From Cyclobacteriaceae bacterium (lineage in GTDB: Bacteria > Bacteroidota > Bacteroidia > Cytophagales > Cyclobacteriaceae), in assembly GCA_028284125.1 (NCBI GenBank), contig JANQSI010000001.1:62001-126000 (forward strand): a stretch of 64,000 bases of DNA. Reading direction: 5' to 3'. A model generated the notes under the pieces. That model was not told the DNA's origin. It saw only the letters and a program-made list of their open reading frames with translations, and did not search any database. Position 1 is the first letter of the stretch, and each line of letters opens with the position of its first letter. Position numbers and translations under genes: made by a program. Shown one piece after another: positions 25,893 to 36,341 of the stretch.

Positions 25893-28241
25893 ATGCAGAC
25901 CGATTTAAAATTCACACTAAGAAGGATTTTCAAGAACAAGCTTGGAACCATTATCAATACGATAGGCCTAACAATAGGAATTTTCGTTTGTATCGTCCTA
26001 CTCAACTTTTTTATTCAGGAGTCTACTTACGATCACCATCATACAAAGTCGGACAGGATCTTTAAGGTTTATACCCAAGTCGCTTTTAACCCCGGGAGCA
26101 CAGGGACTTATGGAATCACGCTCGGAACATTGGCAAAGGACTACAGAGAAAAATTTCCTCAAGTTGAAAACACAGCCCGTCTCTATGGACCACATAATAT
26201 CGAGATGGACATTGATCAGGATAGATTCAATAACACCAGGGTTTTACAAGTGGATTATGCCTTTTTTGAACTTTTTGATTTTCCTGGAGTCAGCAAAGAA
26301 GCTTTTAATTCTCCAAGCAGTGCAGTAATCAGTCAGCAGTTTGCGGAAAGACTTAATGATATAAATCCAATCGGGAAACAAATAGAAATTGAGGGAATCA
26401 CATACATCATTCAAGCAGTTACAGATATCCCATATAGTACGGTTTTCCAATTTGATGTTGCCCTTCCGGTGGCTGGAGACCCCCATTTCAAGCAACTCGA
26501 AAGTGGTGGAATGGAAATCGAGACGTATGTCCTTCTGAATGAAAATGTTGATCAGGAATCAACAACTGAACAGTTAAGGCAACATTACAGTGAGGTATTG
26601 AGCTCTCGTTGGCCAATGTATGAATCTGATAGCTATCTACTTCCTCTGAAAGAGGTCTACCTTGATAATAGAGCGCAAAACAGGATGGGTAATGGTAATA
26701 AACAAGTGCTCGTTATCATCTTGACCATTGCTCTTTTAGTCCTAGGACTCGCAATCATTAATTACATCAACCTTCAGATTGCAAACAATCACAGTCGAAC
26801 ACCGGAATTTCGAATAAAGAAAATCATGGGAGCCGGCAAGAATGTCCTCTTGAAACAGGGAATGATAGAATCACTTTTTATCATTGGCACTTCAGGAGTA
26901 TTGGCTATCATTCTCTTGGATTTATTTTATACATCAGGTGCTAGTACACTAATAGGTAAAGACATCCTGACTATTAGCAAGTGGAGTTTCTCCTATTGGT
27001 TGATTTACGTTGCTAGTCTTCTCGTAATTGGTACGATAGCTGGGGCTGTCCCATCAATTAAATTGTTCAAGCTCAAATCAATCACGCAACAAGAGTTGAA
27101 ACAAAAGAAACTTGGCAAACTGACCATCTCATTGGTGATTTTCCAGTTTTTCGTCACTACCTCATTACTAACAACCATTCTATTTGTCAATTTTCAAATG
27201 AATTTTTTGAAAAACCAGCCGACTGGATATGACTCAGACCAAGTGGTGATGATTAACAACTTGAATGACGATCATAAAGACGCTTACCAGCAGATCAAAA
27301 CTCAACTTGAACAATTTTCAGGAATACTAAGTGTAGCGGGATCTCAAAATGCTCCTGGCAGTGGTGCAAGTGGACAATTCGTTCATAGAGAGGGGCAATC
27401 GGAGGATGATGGCATTTCCATTGCACATATTCGAACTATTAACGGTTACGCTCAAACACTTGATTTGGAGTTTGTTTCCGGAAGTGATTTCACTATCACA
27501 ACCTTGGGCGGTGAAACGCAATTCATCCTTAACGAAACAGCAGCAAACAAACTTTTTGCAGACGGCACTAATCCGATCGGTCAGATAATCAACATGAGTG
27601 AGCGAGTTGGGAAAGTAGTCGGGGTAGTAAAGGATTTTCATTACCTATCCTTTCACTATCAAGTAAGTCCATTGGCCATCAATATTGAAGAACCTTATAA
27701 CCTTACATTGATGGTTAAAATTGCTCCCGAAAGTGTTCAAGGCAGTCTTTCAGAAATTGAAAACGTCTTGGCAGCAATAGATCCAATGTATGTTTTCGAT
27801 TATCAATTCCTTGATGATCAGTTCGATCGTTCATATAGAAAAGAACTTCGCGCGCAAACAATTATTAGCTATGCTACGCTTGTTGCATTTTCAATTTCCA
27901 TTCTTGGGCTATTGGCTTTAAGTATTTTCGTAATCAACTCGAAGATCAAAGAAATCGCCATAAGAAAAGCTTTAGGAGGCAGCCAAGCACATATTTTCGG
28001 AAAGCTATCTTATCAACTGGTCAGTTGGATTGTAATTGGAAATCTACTCTCTATTCCAATTTCATATCTCATTGCTGAAAGTTGGGTTCAGGACTTTGTT
28101 TATCAAGTCAATTTGAGCAATCTTCTTTGGATGAGTCCAGCGTCTACTGTAGTAACACTGATAGTTGCCATGACGGCAATTACAAGAAAGTTGTATAAAA
28201 CAATGGTTATTAACCCTGTTGAGTTTCTAAGGAACGAATAA
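25893..28241 (+). CDS. FtsX/MacB-type ABC transporter permease, stand-alone
   Basis: The 782-residue protein shows the double-permease layout common in Bacteroidota: an N-terminal helix (about 20-42), a first MacB periplasmic domain, three helices (about 270-390), a further helix near 425, a second periplasmic domain (about 440-660) and three final helices. It ends with the conserved tail INPVEFLRNE. The FtsX motif IKEIAIRKALGGSQ is present near 688-701. Such permeases work with a separate ATPase to export or extrude lipids, lipoproteins or peptides. No ATP-binding gene lies anywhere near, so its partner must be encoded in trans. Confidence 0.86.
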   Translation: MQTDLKFTLRRIFKNKLGTIINTIGLTIGIFVCIVLLNFFIQESTYDHHHTKSDRIFKVYTQVAFNPGSTGTYGITLGTLAKDYREKFPQVENTARLYGPHNIEMDIDQDRFNNTRVLQVDYAFFELFDFPGVSKEAFNSPSSAVISQQFAERLNDINPIGKQIEIEGITYIIQAVTDIPYSTVFQFDVALPVAGDPHFKQLESGGMEIETYVLLNENVDQESTTEQLRQHYSEVLSSRWPMYESDSYLLPLKEVYLDNRAQNRMGNGNKQVLVIILTIALLVLGLAIINYINLQIANNHSRTPEFRIKKIMGAGKNVLLKQGMIESLFIIGTSGVLAIILLDLFYTSGASTLIGKDILTISKWSFSYWLIYVASLLVIGTIAGAVPSIKLFKLKSITQQELKQKKLGKLTISLVIFQFFVTTSLLTTILFVNFQMNFLKNQPTGYDSDQVVMINNLNDDHKDAYQQIKTQLEQFSGILSVAGSQNAPGSGASGQFVHREGQSEDDGISIAHIRTINGYAQTLDLEFVSGSDFTITTLGGETQFILNETAANKLFADGTNPIGQIINMSERVGKVVGVVKDFHYLSFHYQVSPLAINIEEPYNLTLMVKIAPESVQGSLSEIENVLAAIDPMYVFDYQFLDDQFDRSYRKELRAQTIISYATLVAFSISILGLLALSIFVINSKIKEIAIRKALGGSQAHIFGKLSYQLVSWIVIGNLLSIPISYLIAESWVQDFVYQVNLSNLLWMSPASTVVTLIVAMTAITRKLYKTMVINPVEFLRNE

Positions 28242-28251
28242 TAAAGACAAT

Positions 28252-28341
28252 AAAAGAGGGTGTACCATGAGTTCATGTGAACTTTTGGGACACTCTCTCT
28301 TCAATGTTTACGTTTATAGGATTCTGAAATAAATTCAGAAT
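28252..28341. repeat. Two hairpins between convergent genes, possible terminators
   Basis: The 116-base gap between the permease (plus) and the BNR protein (minus) holds two inverted repeats. One is a long, imperfect hairpin at about 28252-28302 that pairs GAGGGTGT with ACACTCTC around an inner AGTTCA/TGAACT stem. The other is a perfect 8-bp stem ATTCTGAA / TTCAGAAT at 28321-28341. They may stop transcription from both sides. The second resembles the ATTCTGAA...TTCAGAATGA repeat-type hairpins seen in Bacteroidota genomes. Confidence 0.55.
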
Positions 28342-28357
28342 GACCAAAGAGGACGAT

Positions 28358-31300
28358 TTACCTCACAACGCCAATACCAGCATCTGTTAATTGCTTGTTG
28401 TAAGCCGGAACATCCGTTTCCATAATTTCAACAGCTCTCGCATTGAGTTTTTCCCATTCCGCATTCAATTCATCCCTCCTGGCCTTTGTTGGTTGATTTA
28501 CTCTTGGGATAGCACTTTCGGCAGAATTGATCATGAAAATGTATTCAGCTGTGAATTTATTCGGGAAATTCTCAACATCATCGTACGCCTTTGATTTTCG
28601 CTGAACCATATCTTCGTCCCAGGCTTTCATTTTATCAACCAAAGACTCACCTTTCTCTTTTAATGCAACAAAATCTTCTTCGTTAGGAAGATCTTTGAGT
28701 ACCTCTTTCAGCCGATTTTGCATTTTCATCATTGCGTTCACTTTGTTGTGCATCTCGGTGAAATTAGCTTCTACAGCCTGCATGAATTCATGATACTCTG
28801 AATAATCCGCATCGGTGATATCATACAGTGGATTTGGAAGAATTTTGAAATCAGTGGTAACATTCTGATCTCCAACTTTTAATGTCATTGTGTAATTACC
28901 AGGAGATACTTTGTGCCCTCTGAAGCTTCCTTCGATGTATACTTTCGGCGCACCTGGCATGGTCGGATATCTTAGATCCCAAACAAATCGGTTGATTCCT
29001 TTTTTCTTACTGATAGTAGGTTCTGATGGAGGCCCGCCAGCATAACGAACATACTCTGAGTCACGCTTAGAACTGATGGAACGAACAAGCTGACCGCTCG
29101 AATCCTTAATTTCCAATACAATGTCCGTTTCCTTATCTACCTCAGGCAATTGGTAATAAATCACAAGCCCATTGGCTGGATTTACTCCTTGAAATGGATT
29201 GGTTCCATCACTTGAATTTCCATTCAAGGGACTTCCCCAATTTCCTAGCATTGCATCTTCAGGTTTGTAAAGGGTCAATGAATTATCTCCTTTTTTATAC
29301 TGCCGAAGAAGTTCTAAATCATCTAAGATCCAAAAGGATCGACCCGCTGTTGCTACGACCAAATCTCCATGGCGTGTGATCATGTCCGTAACGGGTGTAA
29401 CTGGAAAATTGAGATTGAACGGCTCCCAATTTTTTCCACCGTCCCAGGAAATATAAATCCCGGTTTCAGTTCCCGCATACAGTAAATCTTTGTTCTTTTC
29501 ATCTTCTCTTACCACTCTTGTATAAGCTCCATCGGGAATTCCATTGGTGATATTCGTCCAAGATTTTCCATAATTAGTTGTTTTATAAAGGGCAGGCTTT
29601 AGATCATTGAATTTGTATCGAGTAGTTGCGATGTAAGCCGTTGCTGGATCATTTGGAGAAATCTCAATTGAATTGATTAACGTTTCCGGTAGTCCCTTTG
29701 GAGTCACGTTTGTCCAAGTTCCTCCGCCATCTCTGGTGAGTTGTACCAAACCATCATCACTGCCTGTCCAGATCACTCCTTTTTCATGAGGAGATTCTAC
29801 GATGTAGCTCAAGGTTCCATAGTTTTCAGCACCCACTGCTTCAACAGTATAAGGTCCACCACCTTTACCTTGTTTCTCATCCTCATTTCTTGTCAAATCA
29901 GGTGAAACTTCTTCCCAAGTCTGACCAAGATCTCTGGTTCTTAGCAAGTACTGTGCTCCATGGTAATAAGTTCCAGGTTCATGCTTTGACCAAATGATCG
30001 GTGAATTCCAGTTAAAGCGATATTTCATATCTCTACTGGCACGGCCCAAATATTGAATTGGTGCAGTTGGAATTCCAGTAGTTGCCATCGCTTTGTTGTC
30101 AAGGACTTGAATTGAACTCAGATAACTTCCACCCAAGACGTATCTTGGATCATCAGGATCAAATGCAAGAAAAGCACTCTCACCTCCTGCCGATCGGTCC
30201 CAATTTTGAGTGGATATACTAAATCTTCCTAAAGCCTTGCTCTCTATTCGCACAGAACTATTATCCTGCTGTCCTCCGTAGATTCGGTATGGGAAATTAT
30301 TATCAACATTTACCCGATAAAACTGGGCCGTTGGCATGTTTTGCTGAGTAGACCATGTCTTAGCGTAATTGAAACTTATGGCAGCTCCACCATCATTGGC
30401 AATTACCATATTGTTGGAGTTATTTGGGTTGATCCACAAGTCATGATAATCTCCGTGAGTTCCGGTAATTCGTTCCCAGGTCTTCCCGCCATCAATTGAT
30501 CGAAGTGCTGGAGCACTTAGTACATATACTGTGTTTTCGTTATTAGGATCCGGGAAAACTTCGATGTAATACCAGGCTCTTTGAACAAGTCTATGGTCGC
30601 TGCTGACTTTGGACCAGTTCCTGCCACCATTATTAGATACAAAGAGTCCACCTTGCTCTTTATCACTATCACTTTCAATCAATGCGTACACTTTGTTTGA
30701 GTTTGATCTACAAACTGCTATAGCCATTTTCCCCATCTCCTTAGGTAAACCTGTATGGATTTTTTTCCAGCTTTTACCCGCATCTGTCGTTTTGTAAAGC
30801 CCACTACCTTCTCCACCACTGATCACTTTCCAAGGAAGTCTTTGATGTTCCCACATTGCCGCATACATCACATTTGGATTGTTCATATCCATGGACAACT
30901 CCGAACAACCAGTGAGGTTGTTAACAAAGAGAATTCTGTTCCAGGTAACACCGCCATCTATTGATTTATAAATACCTCGTTCTGGGTTAGGGCCATTCAC
31001 AGCACCTTGTGCAGCTACATAAACAATGTCCGGATTTTTGGGATGGATGATAATCCTTGAGATTTGTCTTGTTTTTTCCAAGCCCATTTTCTTCCAAGTC
31101 TTTCCAGCATCAAACGATTTGTAAACACCATCTCCATAGGAGGTCATTACACCTCGAGGAGCATGCTCACCCATTCCAACATAAACAATGTTTGGATCTG
31201 ATTCAGAAACGGCCACAGCTCCAACCGAGCCCGTAGTGAAATAACCATCTGAAATATTTGACCAGCGTTGACCAGCATCTTCGGTTTTCCAAAGACCTCC

Positions 31301-31483
31301 GCCAGTCGTACCCATATAATAGGTCAGGGGATCTCCAATCACTCCGCTAGCACTAACCGATCTTCCACCTCTAAAAGGGCCAATGTTGCGATATTTTACT
31401 GATTGAAAAATGCTATCCAAGGTCTGTGCGTAACCGCCAACAGCCAATAGGATAACCAGTGATAATGTAGTAGTTTTTTTCAT
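28358..31483 (-). CDS. Large exported BNR/sortilin-like beta-propeller protein
   Basis: The 1041-residue protein has a signal peptide (about 1-19). At least eight Asp-box-like motifs follow, such as [56 protein letters not shown] and [11 protein letters not shown]. These are spread over residues about 50-720 and form one or two beta-propellers of the VPS10/sortilin type. A beta-sandwich (about 770-900) and a helical C-terminus (about 905-1040) complete it. The family is often labelled glycosyl hydrolase, but no catalytic residues can be named. No T9SS sorting domain is visible at the C-terminus. It may bind glycans or peptides outside the cell. Confidence 0.85.
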   Translation of the reverse strand: MKKTTTLSLVILLAVGGYAQTLDSIFQSVKYRNIGPFRGGRSVSASGVIGDPLTYYMGTTGGGLWKTEDAGQRWSNISDGYFTTGSVGAVAVSESDPNIVYVGMGEHAPRGVMTSYGDGVYKSFDAGKTWKKMGLEKTRQISRIIIHPKNPDIVYVAAQGAVNGPNPERGIYKSIDGGVTWNRILFVNNLTGCSELSMDMNNPNVMYAAMWEHQRLPWKVISGGEGSGLYKTTDAGKSWKKIHTGLPKEMGKMAIAVCRSNSNKVYALIESDSDKEQGGLFVSNNGGRNWSKVSSDHRLVQRAWYYIEVFPDPNNENTVYVLSAPALRSIDGGKTWERITGTHGDYHDLWINPNNSNNMVIANDGGAAISFNYAKTWSTQQNMPTAQFYRVNVDNNFPYRIYGGQQDNSSVRIESKALGRFSISTQNWDRSAGGESAFLAFDPDDPRYVLGGSYLSSIQVLDNKAMATTGIPTAPIQYLGRASRDMKYRFNWNSPIIWSKHEPGTYYHGAQYLLRTRDLGQTWEEVSPDLTRNEDEKQGKGGGPYTVEAVGAENYGTLSYIVESPHEKGVIWTGSDDGLVQLTRDGGGTWTNVTPKGLPETLINSIEISPNDPATAYIATTRYKFNDLKPALYKTTNYGKSWTNITNGIPDGAYTRVVREDEKNKDLLYAGTETGIYISWDGGKNWEPFNLNFPVTPVTDMITRHGDLVVATAGRSFWILDDLELLRQYKKGDNSLTLYKPEDAMLGNWGSPLNGNSSDGTNPFQGVNPANGLVIYYQLPEVDKETDIVLEIKDSSGQLVRSISSKRDSEYVRYAGGPPSEPTISKKKGINRFVWDLRYPTMPGAPKVYIEGSFRGHKVSPGNYTMTLKVGDQNVTTDFKILPNPLYDITDADYSEYHEFMQAVEANFTEMHNKVNAMMKMQNRLKEVLKDLPNEEDFVALKEKGESLVDKMKAWDEDMVQRKSKAYDDVENFPNKFTAEYIFMINSAESAIPRVNQPTKARRDELNAEWEKLNARAVEIMETDVPAYNKQLTDAGIGVVR

Positions 31484-31655
31484 TGAAATTTGGGATTAAG
31501 AGAAAGCCCAAGTTAAGGCTAAATAACAGGTCTGACAACAGGTGTATTCACTATCTGAAATAGGAAGCCGAAAACACCGTTTATATAAATTAACAACTTT
31601 CTTAATTGTCAGACTGTTCTTACTTGTAAACTTGTAATTCTATTCGTCAAAAACT

Positions 31656-33500
31656 ATGAAAAGACTGATCTCATCATTCATTTTACTTATTTCTCTTGGT
31701 TCATTTGCCCAAGATCCTTACAGAGTCACAATAGACTTGACCCGGGCGCAAAATGATCAAGTACCAGTAGAGGTAATCGTTCCTTCAATCGATAAAGATG
31801 AGGTAGAGTATCACATGGCCAAGATCGTACCAGGGACGTACAGCATTTCCGATTTTGGACGATTTGTAGTAGGTCTTCGTGCTTTTGACAAAGACGACAA
31901 TAAACTTGATGTTAAGAAAGTATCAACCAACAGATGGATGATAAGTGATGCAACCAAACTGCACAAAATCACTTACTGGATGCACGACTCTTTTGACGAA
32001 TTTGATGGGTATGGAAGTAACAAAGTGTTTGAGCCAGGAGGTATGGGAATTGATGCAAATAGAAATGTGCATGTGATGAATACGTTCGGTTTTGTTGGAT
32101 ACGTTGACGGTATGAAGTTCAACCCCTATGAACTATCTGTCAAACATGATGAATCCATCTATGGAGCCACTTCTCTCAAGAAGATCAAATCAGATAAAAC
32201 AACAGATACTTTCTCAGCTGAGAATTTCAACTTTTTAGCAGATGCTCCAATCATGTATTGCGAACCGGATACGGTGACTAAAACGATTGCTGGAGCCAAA
32301 ATTCTTGTTTCCGTTTATTCACCAAACAATAAGTTATCGGCTGCAGACGTGATGGATAACATCGACGAACTAATGGAGGCTCAATCTGAATACCTTGGAG
32401 GAAAACTACCCGTTGATCGATATGCTTATCTGATATATCTATTCGATGGTCCAACTATTTCAAACGCATGGGGAGCATTGGAGCACTCATATTCTTCTCT
32501 TTACACACTTCCCGAAATGGATCCGCTTCGGATAGGACAAACGGTGAAAGATGTAGCAGCGCATGAGTTTTTTCATATTGTTACTCCCCTGAATATTCAC
32601 TCCGAAGAGATTCATGACTTCAACTACATCGAGCCAAAAATGAGCCAACATTTATGGCTGTACGAAGGTGTCACTGAATATTCCTCTCACCACGTACAAG
32701 TAAAATATGGACTTTATGGTCTTGATGATTTCCTGACTGAGATGAAAGGAAAAATGAATGCTCAAGACCAATACAATGTAGATATCCCTTATACCGAGTT
32801 TAGTGCCAATATCTTAGAACCTGCGAATGAGGCCAGATATGGAGATGTTTACAGTGGTGGTGCGTTGATCGCAATGTGTCTTGATTTGACAATCATTAAA
32901 TCCACGAACGGAGAAAAAGATCTTCAGGCTGTTTTGAGAGAAATGGCAAAAAAATATGGTCCGTTCAAAGCCTTCAAGGATGACGAACTTTTTGGAGAAA
33001 TTGAAAAGTTAACCAATGCGGAAGTAGGAGAATTCCTCAGAAAACATGTGGGTGGAATAGAACCACTACCCTATCAGGAAGCACTTGGCTGGGCTGGAAT
33101 TAGCTATTCTCCCGAAAACTCAAAAATGGTGGCAACTACAGGAAGATTCGGGTTTGGTGTCAATGATGATGATGAAATTTTTATTCGTGATGCATCCAAC
33201 CTAAATGATTTTGGAAGGGCCATGGGTTATCAAGAAGGTGATGTCTTTTTAAAGTGGAACGGTGAGGATGTAACCTTACAATCCATCAATAGTATTCTTG
33301 ATAAGCATTATGGAGAAACCAAGCAGAACGGAAAAGTGAAAGTGGTGGTACGCAGAGAAGTGAATGGTGAAATGAAAGAGTTGAAATTGAAAGCAAAGGC
33401 GGTACATGTGAAATCAAGTGAAAAGCATATGCTAGAACCTATGGAAACGCTTTCAGCAGATCAGACTAGAATAAGGGAAGTGTGGCTTGGAAATAGCTAA
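31656..33500 (+). CDS. M61 family metallopeptidase with PDZ domain, exported
   Basis: The 614-residue protein has a signal peptide (about 1-18) and an N-terminal beta-domain (20-200). The gluzincin site is AAHEFFHIVTPLNIH with His303, Glu304 and His307, and the third zinc ligand is Glu337 in LWLYEGVTEY. A PDZ domain follows at about 510-590 (RAMGYQEGDVFLKWNGEDV). M61 enzymes are glycyl aminopeptidases with a preference for Gly or Ala N-termini. Exported Bacteroidota forms probably process surface or imported peptides. It is separated from the following efflux operon by 130 bases, so it is not clearly part of it. Confidence 0.93.
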   Translation: MKRLISSFILLISLGSFAQDPYRVTIDLTRAQNDQVPVEVIVPSIDKDEVEYHMAKIVPGTYSISDFGRFVVGLRAFDKDDNKLDVKKVSTNRWMISDATKLHKITYWMHDSFDEFDGYGSNKVFEPGGMGIDANRNVHVMNTFGFVGYVDGMKFNPYELSVKHDESIYGATSLKKIKSDKTTDTFSAENFNFLADAPIMYCEPDTVTKTIAGAKILVSVYSPNNKLSAADVMDNIDELMEAQSEYLGGKLPVDRYAYLIYLFDGPTISNAWGALEHSYSSLYTLPEMDPLRIGQTVKDVAAHEFFHIVTPLNIHSEEIHDFNYIEPKMSQHLWLYEGVTEYSSHHVQVKYGLYGLDDFLTEMKGKMNAQDQYNVDIPYTEFSANILEPANEARYGDVYSGGALIAMCLDLTIIKSTNGEKDLQAVLREMAKKYGPFKAFKDDELFGEIEKLTNAEVGEFLRKHVGGIEPLPYQEALGWAGISYSPENSKMVATTGRFGFGVNDDDEIFIRDASNLNDFGRAMGYQEGDVFLKWNGEDVTLQSINSILDKHYGETKQNGKVKVVVRREVNGEMKELKLKAKAVHVKSSEKHMLEPMETLSADQTRIREVWLGNS

Positions 33501-33630
33501 GTTGAAACTTTTATGACTCGGTCAAACTCTTAGTGTTTGGAAAGGTAATTTTTACTAATTCTGAATATGAACTTCTATGAAACATTGCAAAGACTGTCCA
33601 TGTTTAATATAAAAATAAATAGTAAAGAAA

Positions 33631-34965
33631 ATGAGTAAAAAAACACTCTTATTTGGTTCAGGAGCAGCCATTCTAATCATACTATTTTTCGTTTTATCAG
33701 GTAGCTCCTCTGAAGGTGAAAGCAGCATCCTTATCACACCTGAGGAAGGCGAATTCATCGTTGATATCACTACCTCTGGCGCCTTGGAAGCTAAGAATTC
33801 TGTGAAAATTTCTGGTCCAAGAGGTCTGAGAAATTACAGAATCTGGAATGTTACCATTCAGGACATCATTGACGAAGGTACCTATGTAAAGAAAGGCCAA
33901 TATGTTGCTCGGCTGGATCCATCAGAATTAACCGGAAAGATCAAGGATTCACAAATTGAAGTGGATCAACAAACGTCAAAATTCACACAAACCAAGTTGG
34001 ACACCGCCTTGACTATGCGTGAAGCACGTGATGAACTTATCAATCTTGAGTACGACGTGAGAGAAAAACAATTGGTCCTGGATCAATCACAGTTCGAACC
34101 GCCTGCCACCATTCAAAAAGCTGAGATCGAGCTAGAAAAAGCCAAAAGATCCCTTCAGCAAGCCAAAGAAAATTATACAATCAAGAAAGAGCAGAACATT
34201 GCCAAAATGCAAGAGGTGACTGCCAACTTAAGAAAAGAGACAAACGAACTTGATGGACTGGAAGCTTTAGCAGAAGAATTCACAATCATAGCTCCTGAAG
34301 ATGGCATGCTCATTTATAAGAAAAGTTGGGACGGAAAACCGGTAAAAGAAGGATCACAAATCGGTGCCTGGGATCCTATTGTAGCCACTCTTCCTGATTT
34401 GTCAAAAATGCTTTCCAAAACATATGTAAATGAAGTAGATATCAGGAAAGTAAAGCCTGGTCAAAAAGTACAAATTGGATTTGATGCTTTTCCAGATAAA
34501 AACCTTCAAGGCGAAGTGATTAAGGTAGCTAATGTCGGAGAACAGCGACCAAATTCAGACGCCAAGGTTTTTGCTGTGGAAATTGAAGTATTTGGTTCAG
34601 ATGATCTTTTGAAACCGGGTATGACGACAGGAAATAGAATTATCACACAGACGGTAACTGATGGTCTATTTGTACCTTTAGAGTGCCTTCACAGCCAGGA
34701 TGATTCAATCACATTTGTTTACAAAAAGAATGGACTGAAAGTATTGAAACAAGAAGTGATGGTCGGTGAAGCAAATTCTGATTACGTGCTCTTACTAGGA
34801 GGTGTAAATAAAGACGATAAACTCTACCTATCTGACGTTCCTGGGCTTGAAGACGATGAGGTCGCTTTACTACCGGAACTTGATGGTTTAAGAAACAAAA
34901 AAGAAGAGCCCCAACCTGCACCTACCGAACAACCGCAGAGAAGAAGAGGCCGGCCTAATTCTTAA
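33631..34965 (+). CDS. MacA/HlyD-like periplasmic adaptor protein
   Basis: The 444-residue protein has one N-terminal membrane anchor (about 7-24), a barrel-sandwich hybrid (IQDIIDEGTYVKKGQYVARLDP near 75-95) and a long coiled-coil hairpin at about 105-215. The beta-barrel part follows, with KVKPGQKVQIGFDAFPDK near 275-290. This is the adaptor of a tripartite efflux system that bridges an inner-membrane permease and a TolC duct. Its C-terminus is a Pro/Gln/Arg-rich tail after about residue 425. The MacB-like permease starts five bases downstream and the TolC gene overlaps that, forming one operon. Confidence 0.9.
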   Translation: MSKKTLLFGSGAAILIILFFVLSGSSSEGESSILITPEEGEFIVDITTSGALEAKNSVKISGPRGLRNYRIWNVTIQDIIDEGTYVKKGQYVARLDPSELTGKIKDSQIEVDQQTSKFTQTKLDTALTMREARDELINLEYDVREKQLVLDQSQFEPPATIQKAEIELEKAKRSLQQAKENYTIKKEQNIAKMQEVTANLRKETNELDGLEALAEEFTIIAPEDGMLIYKKSWDGKPVKEGSQIGAWDPIVATLPDLSKMLSKTYVNEVDIRKVKPGQKVQIGFDAFPDKNLQGEVIKVANVGEQRPNSDAKVFAVEIEVFGSDDLLKPGMTTGNRIITQTVTDGLFVPLECLHSQDDSITFVYKKNGLKVLKQEVMVGEANSDYVLLLGGVNKDDKLYLSDVPGLEDDEVALLPELDGLRNKKEEPQPAPTEQPQRRRGRPNS

Positions 34966-34970
34966 ATCTG

Positions 34971-36341
34971 ATGTTGAAAGACAGATTATTATCCAATCTC
35001 CTGATTGCGACTGAAGCAGTCTTGGCAAACAGAGTACGGTCTATGCTAACTGCTCTGGGGATCATATTTGGAGTTGCAGCGGTGATTGCGATGTTGGCCA
35101 TCGGAAATGGAGCTCAAAAGGAAATACTTGAACAGATCAGATTGGTTGGAGTCAACAACATCATCATTAAACCAATTGTTGAACAGACCGAAGAAAATCT
35201 AAGTGAGGAAGAAGAGCAAAGTGAACAGAAAAAGTTTTCCACCGGTCTTACACTTGCAGACAAAAATTCGATTCAAAGTACTATTCCAGGATTGGCCTCA
35301 ATCAGTCCTGAAATTCTTCTTGACACCTATATCATCAAAGGTGGGATTAGGAGATCAGCCAAATTGGTAGGTGTCGAGCCTTCCTATTTCGACATTTTCA
35401 ACTATCAGCTGGCAGAAGGAAAGATGTTCAATGAAGACCAACTAAAAAATGGAGCAGCTGTTTGTGTGATTGGAAAATCGATTAAGACCAAATTTTTTGC
35501 ATCAGAAAACCCGATTGGAAAATCCATCAAGTGTGGATCCAAATGGTTGAAAGTGATCGGAGTTTTGGAGGAGCGATTTGTGAGCGAATCCAGCATCAAT
35601 AAACTTGGAATAAGAGATTTCAACATGGATGTTTATACTCCACTTCAGACTGTCCTTTTGAGGTATAAAAATAGAGCCGTTCTTACTGAGGAAATGATAA
35701 GAGCCTCCAATCAAAGTTCATCTGGAAATTTCAGAAGAGGTGGCAGCTCTTCCAACACAAATGATGACGAAACTCCTGTGCAAAAGAATTACCATCAACT
35801 GGATAAATTGGTGGTCCAGGTTGCCGAGACAGGGAAAATGACTCATACTGCTGAAATTATCTCTAGAATGCTTGAGAGAAAACACAATGAGGTGATAGAT
35901 TTTGAAATTGAGATTCCGGAATTATTACTCAAACAACAGCAAAGAACCAATGATATTTTTCGGTACGTCTTAGGCGCAATTGCTGGTATTTCGCTCATTG
36001 TAGGCGGGATTGGAATTATGAATATTATGTTGGCTTCTGTCCTTGAACGAATCAAAGAAATTGGGCTTAGGCTGTCCATTGGAGCGAAGAAATCAGACAT
36101 TGTAAATCAGTTTATGTTTGAATCCATCATGATAAGTGTGACAGGAGGATTCATCGGAATACTTCTTGGTGTTTTCATGGCTCTGGCAGTAAGCCAATTT
36201 GCTGATATACCGACCGTAATCACCTTTAGCTCTATCCTAATTTCATTTATCGTAGCTACTTCTGTTGGATTGATTTTTGGAATCGCCCCAGCAAGAAAAG
36301 CTGCACTCCAGGATCCTATTACCTGCCTCAGATATGAATAG
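34971..36341 (+). CDS. MacB-like ABC transporter permease (no ATPase domain)
   Basis: The 456-residue protein has an N-terminal helix (about 22-43), a large periplasmic MacB domain (about 45-300) and three C-terminal helices with the FtsX motif VLERIKEIGLRLSIGAKKSD. It ends DPITCLRYE. Full-length MacB carries an N-terminal ABC ATPase of about 230 residues; that domain is absent here and no separate ATPase gene lies in the operon. A low-complexity serine/asparagine-rich insert near 245-260 (SSGNFRRGGSSSNTND) lies in the periplasmic part. Genes before and after are the adaptor and the outer-membrane factor. Confidence 0.9.
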   Translation: MLKDRLLSNLLIATEAVLANRVRSMLTALGIIFGVAAVIAMLAIGNGAQKEILEQIRLVGVNNIIIKPIVEQTEENLSEEEEQSEQKKFSTGLTLADKNSIQSTIPGLASISPEILLDTYIIKGGIRRSAKLVGVEPSYFDIFNYQLAEGKMFNEDQLKNGAAVCVIGKSIKTKFFASENPIGKSIKCGSKWLKVIGVLEERFVSESSINKLGIRDFNMDVYTPLQTVLLRYKNRAVLTEEMIRASNQSSSGNFRRGGSSSNTNDDETPVQKNYHQLDKLVVQVAETGKMTHTAEIISRMLERKHNEVIDFEIEIPELLLKQQQRTNDIFRYVLGAIAGISLIVGGIGIMNIMLASVLERIKEIGLRLSIGAKKSDIVNQFMFESIMISVTGGFIGILLGVFMALAVSQFADIPTVITFSSILISFIVATSVGLIFGIAPARKAALQDPITCLRYE

